Shown here: piece after piece, positions 10,001 through 17,620 of the stretch | Layout: every line of letters begins with the position of its first letter | Numbering within the stretch: position 1 is the first letter of the stretch | Assembly: GCA_964397995.1 (NCBI GenBank) | Contig: CAYNLG010000007.1 | Location: forward strand, 1-64,000 | Length of the DNA stretch: 64,000 nt | Direction: 5' to 3' | From: CAYNLG01 sp964397995 | GTDB taxonomy: Bacteria; Planctomycetota; Phycisphaerae; FEN-1346 | The notes under the pieces: model-generated | The model's input: only the letters and a program-made list of their open reading frames with translations | What the model was told of the DNA's origin: nothing | The model's database searches: none | Program-made: the position numbers and the translations under genes

Positions 10001-11110
10001 GATGACCTTGGCGGTCGGCTGGCCCGACATCGAGCCGGAGACGTCGATGAGGAAGGAGACCTCGCGCGGCGGGCTCTTCCTCAGGCGCTCGTCCTCCTTC
10101 GGCTGGACCATCAGCATCAGGTACCCACTGCCGGAGGGATCGGTGTGCGTCAGGACGGCCATCTCGGGCTTCGCCCCGACGACCGCGTACTTGAGGACGA
10201 AGTCCTTATTGGGCAGCGTGTCGCTCTTGGCGATCTCGACGCTCGCGCGGCTCGGGCCCTGGCGCGTCAGGCGGACCTCGTGGTTCGGCGATTCCAGGTT
10301 CTGGATCGCCACGCCCGCGTCCACCCACAGCGACAGGCTGATGTCGTGGCCGTTGCGCATGTCGGGCTTCAGCACCGGCGGGCTGATCCGCGAGGCGTCC
10401 GGCACGGCCGTCGTGTCCGGCGACCAGCCGGTGCCCTTCGGCGCGTCGGGGCCTTCCTTGACCTCGGTCTTGTCGAGCTCGCCGACCTTGCCCTGGAGTT
10501 CCTCCGGGACGGGCGGGACGGTGGACGTGGGCGCCCCCGGCATGTAGCGCGGCCCGACCACCATCGGGAACCGGAAGGTGTAGGTGCCGAGGTCGTAGGC
10601 GAGGACGTCGACGTAGGAAATCTCGATGCGGATCGTCTCGCCGGGATCGATGTTGCCGACCGACTGGGTGAAGATGTTGGGCCGCTCCTGCTCCAGGAGG
10701 GCCGCCGTGGCGCCCTGGCGGAGGGCGGCCTCGTAGATGGCCCGGGCTTGGGCGCGGCGCTCGATGCGGCCGACGATGCGGCGGTCGCCGAGGACCATGG
10801 TCATGTCGTCGACCGCCGCCTCGTGCGGCAAGGGGAAGACGTAGATCGCCTCAATGGTCTCCTGGAGCGGGTTCTGAAAGGTCTGGGTGACCGTGACGCG
10901 GGCGATGAACCCCGAGACCTCGGCCTCGACGTCGGTGTGCTTCAGGGGACACTCGACGACCGACCCGTCCTCCCCGACGATCCGCAGGGCGCCCTGGGTC
11001 ACGTCCTTCCGGGCGGCCTGGAACGGGTCGATCGGCTCGGTCTCGACGGCGCCGGCGACGCCAGCGAGGGTGACGGCCAGAGCAACGGTAAGGGCGGCGC
11101 GGCGGGTCAT
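7055..11110 (-). CDS. VIT and von Willebrand factor A domain protein, exported
   Basis: 1351 aa with signal peptide (MTRRAALTVALAVTLAGVAGA). The ATG at 11110 is preceded by GGAGG at good spacing. Order: VIT domain at about 40-190 (SGFIARVTVTQTFQNPL, YVFPLPHEAAVDDM, RPNIFTQSVGNIDPGE); vWA domain at about 350-530 with an intact MIDAS motif (D356-V-S-G-S360-M); a linking region with the SIALEYRLMSQYTSFVAVD segment usual for this family; a long alanine-rich helical part; and at about 895-990 a stretch (TTLEAALATIADAAGLRADLL) resembling the small STN/secretin N-terminal fold. VIT-vWA proteins (inter-alpha-trypsin inhibitor type) usually mediate metal-dependent protein contacts in the envelope. Typical bacterial relatives are about 600-900 aa, so the C-terminal half is an unusual addition. 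Partners are unknown. Confidence 0.85.
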   Translation of the reverse strand: MTRRAALTVALAVTLAGVAGAVETEPIDPFQAARKDVTQGALRIVGEDGSVVECPLKHTDVEAEVSGFIARVTVTQTFQNPLQETIEAIYVFPLPHEAAVDDMTMVLGDRRIVGRIERRAQARAIYEAALRQGATAALLEQERPNIFTQSVGNIDPGETIRIEISYVDVLAYDLGTYTFRFPMVVGPRYMPGAPTSTVPPVPEELQGKVGELDKTEVKEGPDAPKGTGWSPDTTAVPDASRISPPVLKPDMRNGHDISLSLWVDAGVAIQNLESPNHEVRLTRQGPSRASVEIAKSDTLPNKDFVLKYAVVGAKPEMAVLTHTDPSGSGYLMLMVQPKEDERLRKSPPREVSFLIDVSGSMSGQPTAKVIEAMKGMLKLARPIDTVQVITFSGRAQKLFETPVACTPANIDKALAFTEGLKGGGGTEMLKGIKAAFGDPLDPDRVRIVVMLTDGYIGNEAQIIEEVGRRCGDRIRFWCIGIGQAPNMHLVDGVAKQGGGMGKVLGLNEEAGPLTTEIMYRIQRAQLAEVAINWGTLGVHGTYPARIPELWAGRPIIVYGMYEPGGGTDTIRITGKAEGEPVAWTVPVTLPARQEQHDVLAKVWARQKIESLMHQTYYAGSPAVEEAVTSIALEYRLMSQYTSFVAVDESELGKMTPPARPPRRMLVPVPIPEGTRYEGFFGGEDGRSGEAKDALALGLPALGRAFGGMAPPMARTSASRPASLRRYRADKDGQAGQMGGWFGWAGCADTTVASGPTPDAGWGYHGGNRAPMAGAKAPRTAGLAYHYGGDLFTMDDYFSLGDLGEALGAGYAFAYWGQAVSGEKAEAEARRKQADVLLEAAAKAAEAGRLDEARAAYGAAYLFASAGHRPDVADKAMEGFGKADAALRDRWTKARPDLETTLDVELRGTTLEAALATIADAAGLRADLLVGSAADARELLQGEDPTRLAYLDLRGATVAQGLDWLLHPVRMTWRLDGKTLVAGTVRRMDGPSGWVYDASLLAMPRENEIKTDGDWQKRIASVSQVAAAFMDPVRAHLEAAGAKAVAWYGPGQVLVIGPKDVHAKTARLLSDLANPDAALEGDLAELRKTTAARYAERREAAETLDAALACGRVAGALDAFGWRLLASAAGGSLDVEALEALEAAWHAGPMSELLRLPEPPEASEGEAAPAPRVGPVFLALRSAWTVTEASRRLPGAEDLARLAAEVRKATAQPAAAVVSHLGEGVGADATLLVAAVYAALVHPDLAAKVAADLPAGDELDAQVAAFLPVAAVLVDAEKQPDAATLKKTVAGAMHGPDGVVLTALAARKAGAAVWDAFRTEAFYTLKKQPVPGAVVVFVNRLAGREAVLAAAK

Positions 11111-11201
11111 GGCGTGGCCTCCGATTGGCGTGTACGGAGGTATGGACGCCGCCAGGCCCCGGCGGGTTTCGGGAAAATGGGAACGGGCCGGCGGCTTCGG
11201 C

Positions 11202-11294
11202 AGCACGGGCATCTTGTCCGTGGGTTTTGGCTTGCCGTTTTCACACGCCGTGAAAACATCGAAGAAAACTCATGGCCTGGAAGGCCATGCTACG
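11202..11294. repeat. Intergenic triple-hairpin repeat, copy 1 (93 bp)
   Basis: One of two direct repeats, offset 115 bp, that fill most of the 386-base gap 11111-11496 between the divergent vWA gene and ABC transporter operon. The unit contains three successive inverted repeats: CACGGGCAT..TGTCCGTG (imperfect here), GTTTTCAC-ACGCC-GTGAAAAC (perfect 8 bp stem) and CATGGCCT-GGA-AGGCCATG (perfect 8 bp stem). The CACGGGCATC(C/T)TG(C/T)CCGTG core resembles an interspersed sequence I recall from several planctomycete genomes, where it gives spurious HGQDARAT-like reading frames. No gene or transposase is associated. Confidence 0.8.
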
Positions 11295-11316
11295 TCGGCG
11301 CGCCGCCGCTTTCCGT

Positions 11317-11409
11317 AGCACGGGCATCCTGCCCGTGGGTTTTGGTTTGCCGTTTTCACACGCCGCGAAAACATCGAAGAAAACCCATGGTCTGGAAGGC
11401 CATGCCACG
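11317..11409. repeat. Intergenic triple-hairpin repeat, copy 2 (93 bp)
   Basis: Second copy of the unit at 11202-11294, about 90 percent identical. Here the first hairpin is perfect (CACGGGCA-TCC-TGCCCGTG), while the second (GTTTTC/GAAAAC) and third (CATGGTCT/AGGCCATG) each carry a change. Changes that repair one stem and break another suggest independent drift after duplication. It lies about 90 bases upstream of the ABC transporter operon and could affect its transcript leader. Confidence 0.8.
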
Positions 11410-11496
11410 CCGGCCGGCCATTGTCTCCGGGGGGTCAAGGCGAGGCCCCCGGAATCCATTTGGGCGCTTGGCGGCGCGCGGCTAGACTAAGGCCCC

Positions 11497-12903
11497 ATGG
11501 ACGGGACCGACCGGACACGGCCGCGCTGGTGGCACCGCCTGGCGGACCTCTTCCCGTACGGCTTGGCCCCGTCGGTCATCCTGCTGCTCACCCTCCTTTC
11601 GGGCGGGTACCTGGGGTGGACGGGCCTGGCGGCCCTGGGGCGGCCCGAGGCGGACCTGACGCTGTGGACGTTCGCGCGGCACCATTACAACGCGTACGTG
11701 CAGGCGCGGCCGTCGTTCGAGGCGGCCCGGGACGTGACGGTCGACATGCAGCTCGTCCACGGCGACACCGTCTCGCGCCGGCTGCGCTCGGCCTTCTGGG
11801 CCGGCATCGACGTCCCGGACGCCGTCGAGGTCGAGATCACCCGGGCCGGCAGCTTCTTCCGCGGGCCGGTCGAGGACGTCGGGTTCATCGACCTCGCGCC
11901 GTACCTGACGCGGCCGGACCCGGCCGACCCGCGGGGGCGGCCGCTGATGGCCCGGCTGGTCCAGTCGCGGTTCTCGATGTGCAGCCACAAGGGCCGCATC
12001 TTCGGCCTCCCGCACGACGTCCACCCGGTGCTGCTGGCGTACCGGGCGGACCTCTTTGACGAGCTCGGCCTCGACGCCGCATCCCTCACCACCTGGGACG
12101 CCTTCATCGAGGCCGGCCGCCGCGTCACCAACCACCGCGACCGCTACATGATCAACCTGTCGAAGCGGGCGGCGTACTCGCTGGAGGTGTTTCTTTTCCA
12201 GAAGGGCGGCCAGTACTTCCACGAGGACGGGTCGTTGGCCATGGACTCCGAGACCGCCGTCGAGGCGCTCCTCTGGTACGGGCCGCTGGTGGCGGGGCCG
12301 GAGCGGATCGCGGCGGACCCGGACATGTTCGGGGCGAACTTCGCCAAGAGCGTCCGCGATGGGTACTGCCTGTGCTCCATCGCGCCGGACTGGAAGAGCT
12401 ACGGCATCGAGAAGGACGTGCCGGACATGGCCGGGAAGATGAAGCTGATGCCCCTGCCGGCGTTCGAGCCGGGTGGCCGGCGGACGAGCACCTGGGGCGG
12501 GACGATGATCGGCATCACGAAACGCTCGGCCGACCGCGACCTGACGTGGGCGCTGGTCGAGCACCTGTACCTGGACGAGGAGGACCTGGGCGAGCGGTTC
12601 CGGCACCTCAACATTCTGCCGCCCTACAAGGACGCCTGGGACCATCCCGCCTTCCACGAGCCGCGCCCCTACTGGAGCGGCCAGCGCCTCGGGGCCGAGT
12701 ACATTGCCGTCGCCGACCAGGTCCCGCCGCAGTACGGCAGCCCGTTCCTGGAACTGGCGAAGTCGAAGATGGGCGAGGTGGTGGCGGCATGCGTGAACTA
12801 CTACGACGCGCGCGGCGCCGAGGGGTACGAGGCGTTCGTGCGGCGGCGCCTCGCGCAGGCCGCCGACGAAGTGCGCCGCCAGATGCGGAGGAACCCGTTC
12901 TGA
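11497..12903 (+). CDS. ABC sugar transporter, extracellular solute-binding protein
   Basis: 468 aa. Family 1 solute-binding protein of the carbohydrate importer (CUT1) type: it captures a sugar or oligosaccharide outside the membrane and delivers it to the two permeases encoded next. A hydrophobic segment at about 20-45 (LAPSVILLLTLLSGGYLGWTGLAAL) follows basic residues and has no lipobox, so it is probably held by an uncleaved N-terminal anchor. Typical features are the LTLWTF opening strand, AFWAGIDVPDAVEVE, GLPHDVHPVLLAYRADLFDELGLD, and TTWDAFIEAGRRV. The ATG at 11497 has only a weak AAGG upstream. Its TGA overlaps the next ATG (TGATG), so the three genes form an operon. Substrate unknown; surrounding genes suggest glycan fragments. 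Confidence 0.85.
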   Translation: MDGTDRTRPRWWHRLADLFPYGLAPSVILLLTLLSGGYLGWTGLAALGRPEADLTLWTFARHHYNAYVQARPSFEAARDVTVDMQLVHGDTVSRRLRSAFWAGIDVPDAVEVEITRAGSFFRGPVEDVGFIDLAPYLTRPDPADPRGRPLMARLVQSRFSMCSHKGRIFGLPHDVHPVLLAYRADLFDELGLDAASLTTWDAFIEAGRRVTNHRDRYMINLSKRAAYSLEVFLFQKGGQYFHEDGSLAMDSETAVEALLWYGPLVAGPERIAADPDMFGANFAKSVRDGYCLCSIAPDWKSYGIEKDVPDMAGKMKLMPLPAFEPGGRRTSTWGGTMIGITKRSADRDLTWALVEHLYLDEEDLGERFRHLNILPPYKDAWDHPAFHEPRPYWSGQRLGAEYIAVADQVPPQYGSPFLELAKSKMGEVVAACVNYYDARGAEGYEAFVRRRLAQAADEVRRQMRRNPF

Positions 12904-13799
12904 TGCGCCCCGCCGGACCGCTCGCGAGCCGTCGCCTGGCCCCGTACCTGTTCGTGGCCCCGTTCCTGGTGGTCTTCGCGGTCTTCGGGGTGTACCCGAT
13001 CGCCAAGAGCATCATCCTGTCGGCGCACGTGACGAGCGGCCCGACGTCGCAGGTCTTCGTCGGGCTCGCCAACTTCCGGTTCCTCGTGACGGACCCGGCC
13101 TTTCACAAGGCGGTGTCGAACACGGCGGTCTTCGCGCTCTACTCGGTGGGGCTCCAGCTCCCGGTAAGCCTGGGCCTGGCGCTGTTGCTGAACCGGCCGG
13201 ACGTGCGGGGGCGGAACGTCCTGCGGCTCTGCTTCTTCTCGCCGCGCCTTGTGGGCATGGTCTTCGTCGGGGTGCTCTTCTCGCTGATCTTCGCGACGCG
13301 GTTCGGGTTGCTGAACGTGGCGCTGCACCACCTGGCGGGACAGCCGCTGGACCGCGAGTGGCTGAACGACCCGGACCTGACGATGCCGGTGCTGGTGGCG
13401 ACGGCGCTCTGGCTCTTCGCGGGGCACAACATGATCTACTTCCTGGCCGCCCTTCAGGGGGTGGACCCGAACCTGTACGAGGCGGCCAAGATCGACGGGG
13501 CGGACGCGCTGGGGCGGTTCCTCCACGTGACGCTGCCCGGCATCCGGCACGTGGTGGTCTTCGTCGTGATCCTCTCGATGCTCGGGTCGTTCATGCTCTT
13601 CGAGATGCCGTACCTGTTGTATAAGAACTCGGCCGGGCCGGACGGCTCGGCCCTGACGGTGGTCATGTACCTGTACCAGAACGGCTGGGTGACGGGCGAT
13701 CTGGGGTACGCCTCGGCCATCGGGTGGTCGCTGGCGGCGGGGGTGCTGGTGCTGGCGCTGGCGCAGATGCGCCTGCTGGGCACGTGGAAGAAGGGGTAG
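12903..13799 (+). CDS. ABC sugar transporter permease, MalF/UgpA type
   Basis: 298 aa, about six membrane segments. Starts MRPAGPLASRRLAPYLFVAPFLVVF, the usual opening of CUT1 permeases. The EAA loop that docks the ATPase is seen as LYEAAKIDGADALGRFLHVTLPGI near residues 195-220. The ATG overlaps the stop of the binding-protein gene by one base (TGATG), and the stop precedes the next permease by four bases, so translation is coupled. No ATPase gene is in the window; such importers often share a housekeeping MsmK/UgpC-type ATPase encoded elsewhere. Confidence 0.9.
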   Translation: MRPAGPLASRRLAPYLFVAPFLVVFAVFGVYPIAKSIILSAHVTSGPTSQVFVGLANFRFLVTDPAFHKAVSNTAVFALYSVGLQLPVSLGLALLLNRPDVRGRNVLRLCFFSPRLVGMVFVGVLFSLIFATRFGLLNVALHHLAGQPLDREWLNDPDLTMPVLVATALWLFAGHNMIYFLAALQGVDPNLYEAAKIDGADALGRFLHVTLPGIRHVVVFVVILSMLGSFMLFEMPYLLYKNSAGPDGSALTVVMYLYQNGWVTGDLGYASAIGWSLAAGVLVLALAQMRLLGTWKKG

Positions 13800-13803
13800 C
13801 CGC

Positions 13804-14751
13804 ATGCATCCGCTGGTGCGAATCGGGGCGCACGCGGTGGGCGTGGCGGGGCTGCTGGCGGGCGTGGCGCTCGTGGCGTACGGAGCGAGCCGCGCCACCG
13901 TCGCCCTCGGGCCGCACGTCCCGAAGCGGGTGCGCCGGGCGGTCGGGGCGGGGCTGCTCTACGGCGTCCTGATTCTGGGGGCGGGCCTGACGCTGGTGCC
14001 GCTGGTGTGGCTGGTGGCGTCGAGCCTGAAGGGGCCGGAGGACTTCTTCGCCTACCCGTTCTTCCCGCCGCTCGGCAAGCTGACGCTGGCGAACTTCGCG
14101 CAGCTGATGGAGGAGATGCCGTTCGTGCGGCACCTGATGAACTCACTGTTCGTGACGGGGACGACGGTGCTGGTGCAGCTGTTCTTCGCGTCGCTGGGGG
14201 GCTTTGCCCTGGCGCGGTACGAGTTCCGCGGCAAGGGGCTGATCATGGTCCTGATGCTCGGGACGATGATGATTCCCGCCCAGGTGATGATGGCCCCGCT
14301 CTACGAGCTCATCTGCCGCGCCAGACTCGCCGACACGTACGCGGGGCTGATCGTGCCCGGGGCGGTAAGCGTCTTCGGCATGTTCCTCTTCCGGCAGTCG
14401 ATGATGCAGCTGCCGGAGGAGCTGATGGAGGCGGGGCGGATCGACGGGTGCAGCGAGTTCGGGCTGTACTGGCGGATCGCGGTGCCGGTGTCGCGGCCGA
14501 TGATCGGGGCGTTCTGCCTGCTGGCGTTCATGGCGACATGGAACTCGTTCCTGTGGCCGCAGATCATCCTCCAGTCGGCGGAGCACTTCACGCTGCCGAT
14601 CGCGTTGAACCAGCTGGTGGGGCTTCAGTTCCAGGACTACGGGGTCCTGATGGCGGGGACGCTGCTTTCGATCCTGCCGGTGACGGTCCTCTTTCTGGTG
14701 CTCCAGCGCGAGTTCCAGAGCGGCCTGACGCTGGGGGCGGTGAAGGGGTAG
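13804..14751 (+). CDS. ABC sugar transporter permease, MalG/UgpE type
   Basis: 315 aa. Second CUT1 permease, forming the channel with its upstream neighbour. Family marks are LVPLVWLVASSLKGPEDFF, NSLFVTGTTVL, GFALARYEF, the EAA loop ELMEAGRIDGCSEFGLYWRI near residue 205-225, and a C-terminal GLTLGAVKG. It has an extra N-terminal hydrophobic segment of about 45 aa (GVAGLLAGVALVAYGASRATVAL) before the usual first helix; an internal start is possible, but the ATG at 13804 sits directly behind the previous stop. Last gene of the operon, followed by a convergent gene. Confidence 0.9.
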   Translation: MHPLVRIGAHAVGVAGLLAGVALVAYGASRATVALGPHVPKRVRRAVGAGLLYGVLILGAGLTLVPLVWLVASSLKGPEDFFAYPFFPPLGKLTLANFAQLMEEMPFVRHLMNSLFVTGTTVLVQLFFASLGGFALARYEFRGKGLIMVLMLGTMMIPAQVMMAPLYELICRARLADTYAGLIVPGAVSVFGMFLFRQSMMQLPEELMEAGRIDGCSEFGLYWRIAVPVSRPMIGAFCLLAFMATWNSFLWPQIILQSAEHFTLPIALNQLVGLQFQDYGVLMAGTLLSILPVTVLFLVLQREFQSGLTLGAVKG

Positions 14752-14755
14752 TCCG

Positions 14756-14770
14756 GGCCCCGCCGGGGCC
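14756..14770. terminator. Short GC hairpin between convergent genes
   Basis: GGCCCC-GCC-GGGGCC lies five bases after the permease stop and 28 bases beyond the stop of the opposing gene. It could terminate either transcript; there is no clear T-tract on either side. Confidence 0.3.
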
Positions 14771-14797
14771 TGTCCCGGCGCCCGTGATCAAAGGTCG

Positions 14798-17383
14798 CTA
14801 CCGCGGCGTGCCCTCGTGCAGGCCCACCTCCCGCGCCAGCGTCTCGTACTCGATCAGGTACCAGAGCGTGGGGCCGACGATCTGGTGCTTGTAGTGCGGC
14901 CAGGTGACGCGGTTCGACGCACACTCCATCGCGCGGTTCAGCTCCCCCGTCTCCGGGTCCTGGGCCATCAGCACGGCGGCGAAGAGGGCCCGCGCCTTTT
15001 CGAGGTGCAGGGGCCGCTTCGTATGGCGATACAGTGCCAGGTACACCAGCGCCAGCCGCGCGGTGAACGACGCGGGCGGCCCCGACGAGCGGTACCCGTC
15101 GCAGGAGCCGAATCCGCGCGGACGGACTGGCCCGCCCGGTTCCGGCTCGGCTCGGTCCCACCGGATGTTCCGGTCCTCGCTCCAGAGGGCCAGTTCCTCG
15201 GCCAAAGCCACGTCGCGCTCGGCCTCCCGCGCGTACGCTGCCAGGTACAGGGCGAAGTGCTGGGGCGACACGCTGTGGATGCGCAGCGGGTACGCCCAAC
15301 AGTGGGAATGCGGGCCGACCTCGACCCAGAGGAACTGCTCCCGGACCCATCGCCGGAGATACGCCAGCGCCTTGGCCTCGACCTCGGCGAACTCGTCCGT
15401 CCCCAGCTCGTGCCGCAACCGCCCGAAGAAGCAGAGCAGCTCCGAGGGCTGGCCCTCGTAGTAGAGCGTCGCGCCGAAGGTGTCGGGCCACCGGTAGACC
15501 TGGCCCCCGTTGGTCACCCACCGGAAGCCGCCGTCCGGCTTCTGCTGCCGCGCCAGGCCTCGGGCGAACCGCAAGGCCGCCTCCTTCCACCGTGGGTCCT
15601 TCGTGGCGGCATACAGGTTCAGGAAGGCGTCGCCCGCGACGTTGTACGTGTTGGTGTTGAACTTGTAGGTGTTGACAAGGTTGGTCTTGCAGCTGAGGGA
15701 GTTGATCTCGCCGGCCGCCCCGACGTGGCGGGCCCAGTCCAGGGCGTCGGCCCGTTCGCCCGGGTCGTCCGAGAACCGGTAGACCACCAGGTTGGTCATC
15801 GAGTGGTCCATCAGGCGGTAGTTCTGCTTCCCGTCGCCACCCCCCGCCGTCAGCCCGGGGTACGGCGCCAGCCCCTTGTGCTGGCCGAGGTGCTGCTTCT
15901 CGCGAATGAAGCGTGCGGCGGCGAGGGCGGCGGCGTAGCCGTCGCGCGGCGGGTCGAAGTACGGCCCCTGGAAGGCCGGTCGCTTGGTCACGTCGAACCC
16001 GTCGGGGATCGGCATGGAGACGGCGTCTGTCGTCGCCGGCTCCGGCGCCTTGCCCCGGACGGCCGCGTACGGCAGGTACCGGGCCTCGATTGGCGTCGCC
16101 AGCGTGTCACCATCGGGGCCGAGACCGACAACGGTCAGACGGTACGTCGCCGGCGCCATCGCGCCCCACACCGGCACGAGCGAGTGTGTCGGCGTGTCGG
16201 CCGTGAACGTGTGCGTGCCGCCTTCGCCGGTGAGGCTAAAGCGGTACGACGCCGCCCCCGCCAGGGGCGCGAGGTCAAAGGCCGGGGCGTGAATGGCCGC
16301 GAAGGGCCCGCCGCGCGGCGCCAGCGACACCGTCTCGCCGCGCGCGCCGAAGAGCAGCCGCCACGTCCAGAGCAGCCGCGTCGCCGTGGGCTGCAGCACC
16401 CCCAACGGCTCCTGCGCCTGGGCCGCCGCTTCCTTCACGAGCGCCGGGTCGGGCTCCCGGGTATACGCGACGGTCCAGGTCCGGCGTGCCGGGGCGGCCT
16501 GCGGCCACGGGCGCTTCGAGAGGTTGACGCGGCCCAGCCCGCCGCACGACCACGTCTGATCCCCGTCGGTCATCTCGGCTTCCAGCGCGACAAACCGCCC
16601 CAGCACCGTCCCGCGCACCGTGTACGTGATGCGTCGCCGGACGCGCGCGCAGGTGGCGGTCCAGCGGCCCAGGAGCGCCGTCCCCTCGAACGTGACGTCG
16701 ACCGCCTCGGCGGCGGCGGTCGGGTCGTCGCGCACACCGTAGTACATGAAGGCCCGGTCCGCCTTCCCGCCGCGGGTCGTCAGCCGCGTAAAGGCGGCGG
16801 CCCCGCCGCCGATACGCGGGAGCTGGTAGCCCCGGTAGACGGCCAGCTCGAACTGGACCGTCTCCGGCGGGGCGTCGAGCGCGCGGCGTGTGGCACGCAC
16901 CGGCGTCGCCTCCACGCTCTCGGGGCGTCGCTCGCCCACCGAGCCGGAGGCCGTGCCGGTCCCGTCCTCGCCCGTGAAGGTCACGTCGAGGTCGTACGTC
17001 GCGGGGATGTCGGGATGCGGCCGGTCCTGGTGCTCCAGGTTCATGGGCGTCCGCCAGACCACGCGGACTGTACCGGTCAGCCGGTCCCCCGCCAGGCGGA
17101 GTCCTGACGCGTCCAGCGTCCGCGCGGGCTCCGGGTAGACGTGCGGCGCCATGGCGAAGCCGTCCGCGACCCCCCCGCCGCGCACCCGGAGCAACAGCCG
17201 CACCGGCGCCAAGTTGCGCGGCCCGACGGCATGGCGGAGCTCGACGTCCAGGACGCGGTCGCCTTCCTCCCCGGCCGCCGGCGCCGCCGTGAGCGCGGCA
17301 CCCCACGCGAGCGCCGCTGCCGCCACAAGGAACCGGGCGGAGCGAGCCACCAGCACTGGCAGAGCATGTCGGGTCAGGGCCAT
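14798..17383 (-). CDS. Secreted protein with N-terminal beta domains and C-terminal alpha-toroid, glycan-active type
   Basis: 861 aa, exported (MALTRHALPVLVARSARFLVAAAALAWGAAL signal region). The ATG at 17383 is preceded by GGAGGGG, and upstream in-frame sequence is not protein-like. Residues about 40-470 look like beta-sandwich modules; about 480-850 are helical with repeated motifs (AALAAARFIREKQHLG, HSMTNLVVYRFSDDP, NVAGDAFLNLYAATKDPRW, FARGLARQQKPDGGFRWVT, TARLALVYLALYRHTKRP), the pattern of an (alpha/alpha)6 toroid as in many glycosidases and polysaccharide lyases. I cannot assign a family or catalytic residues. Its neighbours (ABC importer, heparinase-like protein) support polysaccharide degradation outside the cytoplasm. 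Could instead be a non-catalytic glycan-binding protein. Confidence 0.7.
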   Translation of the reverse strand: MALTRHALPVLVARSARFLVAAAALAWGAALTAAPAAGEEGDRVLDVELRHAVGPRNLAPVRLLLRVRGGGVADGFAMAPHVYPEPARTLDASGLRLAGDRLTGTVRVVWRTPMNLEHQDRPHPDIPATYDLDVTFTGEDGTGTASGSVGERRPESVEATPVRATRRALDAPPETVQFELAVYRGYQLPRIGGGAAAFTRLTTRGGKADRAFMYYGVRDDPTAAAEAVDVTFEGTALLGRWTATCARVRRRITYTVRGTVLGRFVALEAEMTDGDQTWSCGGLGRVNLSKRPWPQAAPARRTWTVAYTREPDPALVKEAAAQAQEPLGVLQPTATRLLWTWRLLFGARGETVSLAPRGGPFAAIHAPAFDLAPLAGAASYRFSLTGEGGTHTFTADTPTHSLVPVWGAMAPATYRLTVVGLGPDGDTLATPIEARYLPYAAVRGKAPEPATTDAVSMPIPDGFDVTKRPAFQGPYFDPPRDGYAAALAAARFIREKQHLGQHKGLAPYPGLTAGGGDGKQNYRLMDHSMTNLVVYRFSDDPGERADALDWARHVGAAGEINSLSCKTNLVNTYKFNTNTYNVAGDAFLNLYAATKDPRWKEAALRFARGLARQQKPDGGFRWVTNGGQVYRWPDTFGATLYYEGQPSELLCFFGRLRHELGTDEFAEVEAKALAYLRRWVREQFLWVEVGPHSHCWAYPLRIHSVSPQHFALYLAAYAREAERDVALAEELALWSEDRNIRWDRAEPEPGGPVRPRGFGSCDGYRSSGPPASFTARLALVYLALYRHTKRPLHLEKARALFAAVLMAQDPETGELNRAMECASNRVTWPHYKHQIVGPTLWYLIEYETLAREVGLHEGTPR

Positions 17384-17483
17384 GGGGGCTTCCCCTCCTG
17401 CAAGACGGCCTGGATGGGGGCCGGCCAGTCGGCGGGCCTTCCCCCCGTGAAACCCACCGCGGCCGCGCCCGACACGGGCATAA

Positions 17484-17509
17484 CCGGGGACGGGACCGCC
17501 CGTCCCCGG
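17484..17509. other. Perfect 11 bp hairpin in a divergent promoter region
   Basis: CCGGGGACGGG-ACCG-CCCGTCCCCGG lies in the 237-base gap between divergent genes starting at 17383 (minus) and 17621 (plus). A stem this strong in the leader of both genes could be an operator or a transcript hairpin. No promoter boxes can be assigned with confidence in this GC-rich gap. Confidence 0.4.
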
Positions 17510-17620
17510 CCCCCTCCGCACCCGGCGACAAGGCCGGTACCGCCGCGCCCGGGCCGGGTTGAAGGGGGGTCGGCCCGGGCGGCCGACGCACCCGGTCCCC
17601 CCTATCGGAAAGGTTCCGCC

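Noticed and set aside
11205..11490. Short frames across the 93 bp repeats reading HATxxG and SHAAKTSKKTHGLEGHA
   Set aside because: These are translations of hairpin repeats, a known source of spurious proteins in planctomycetes; no start context or domain.
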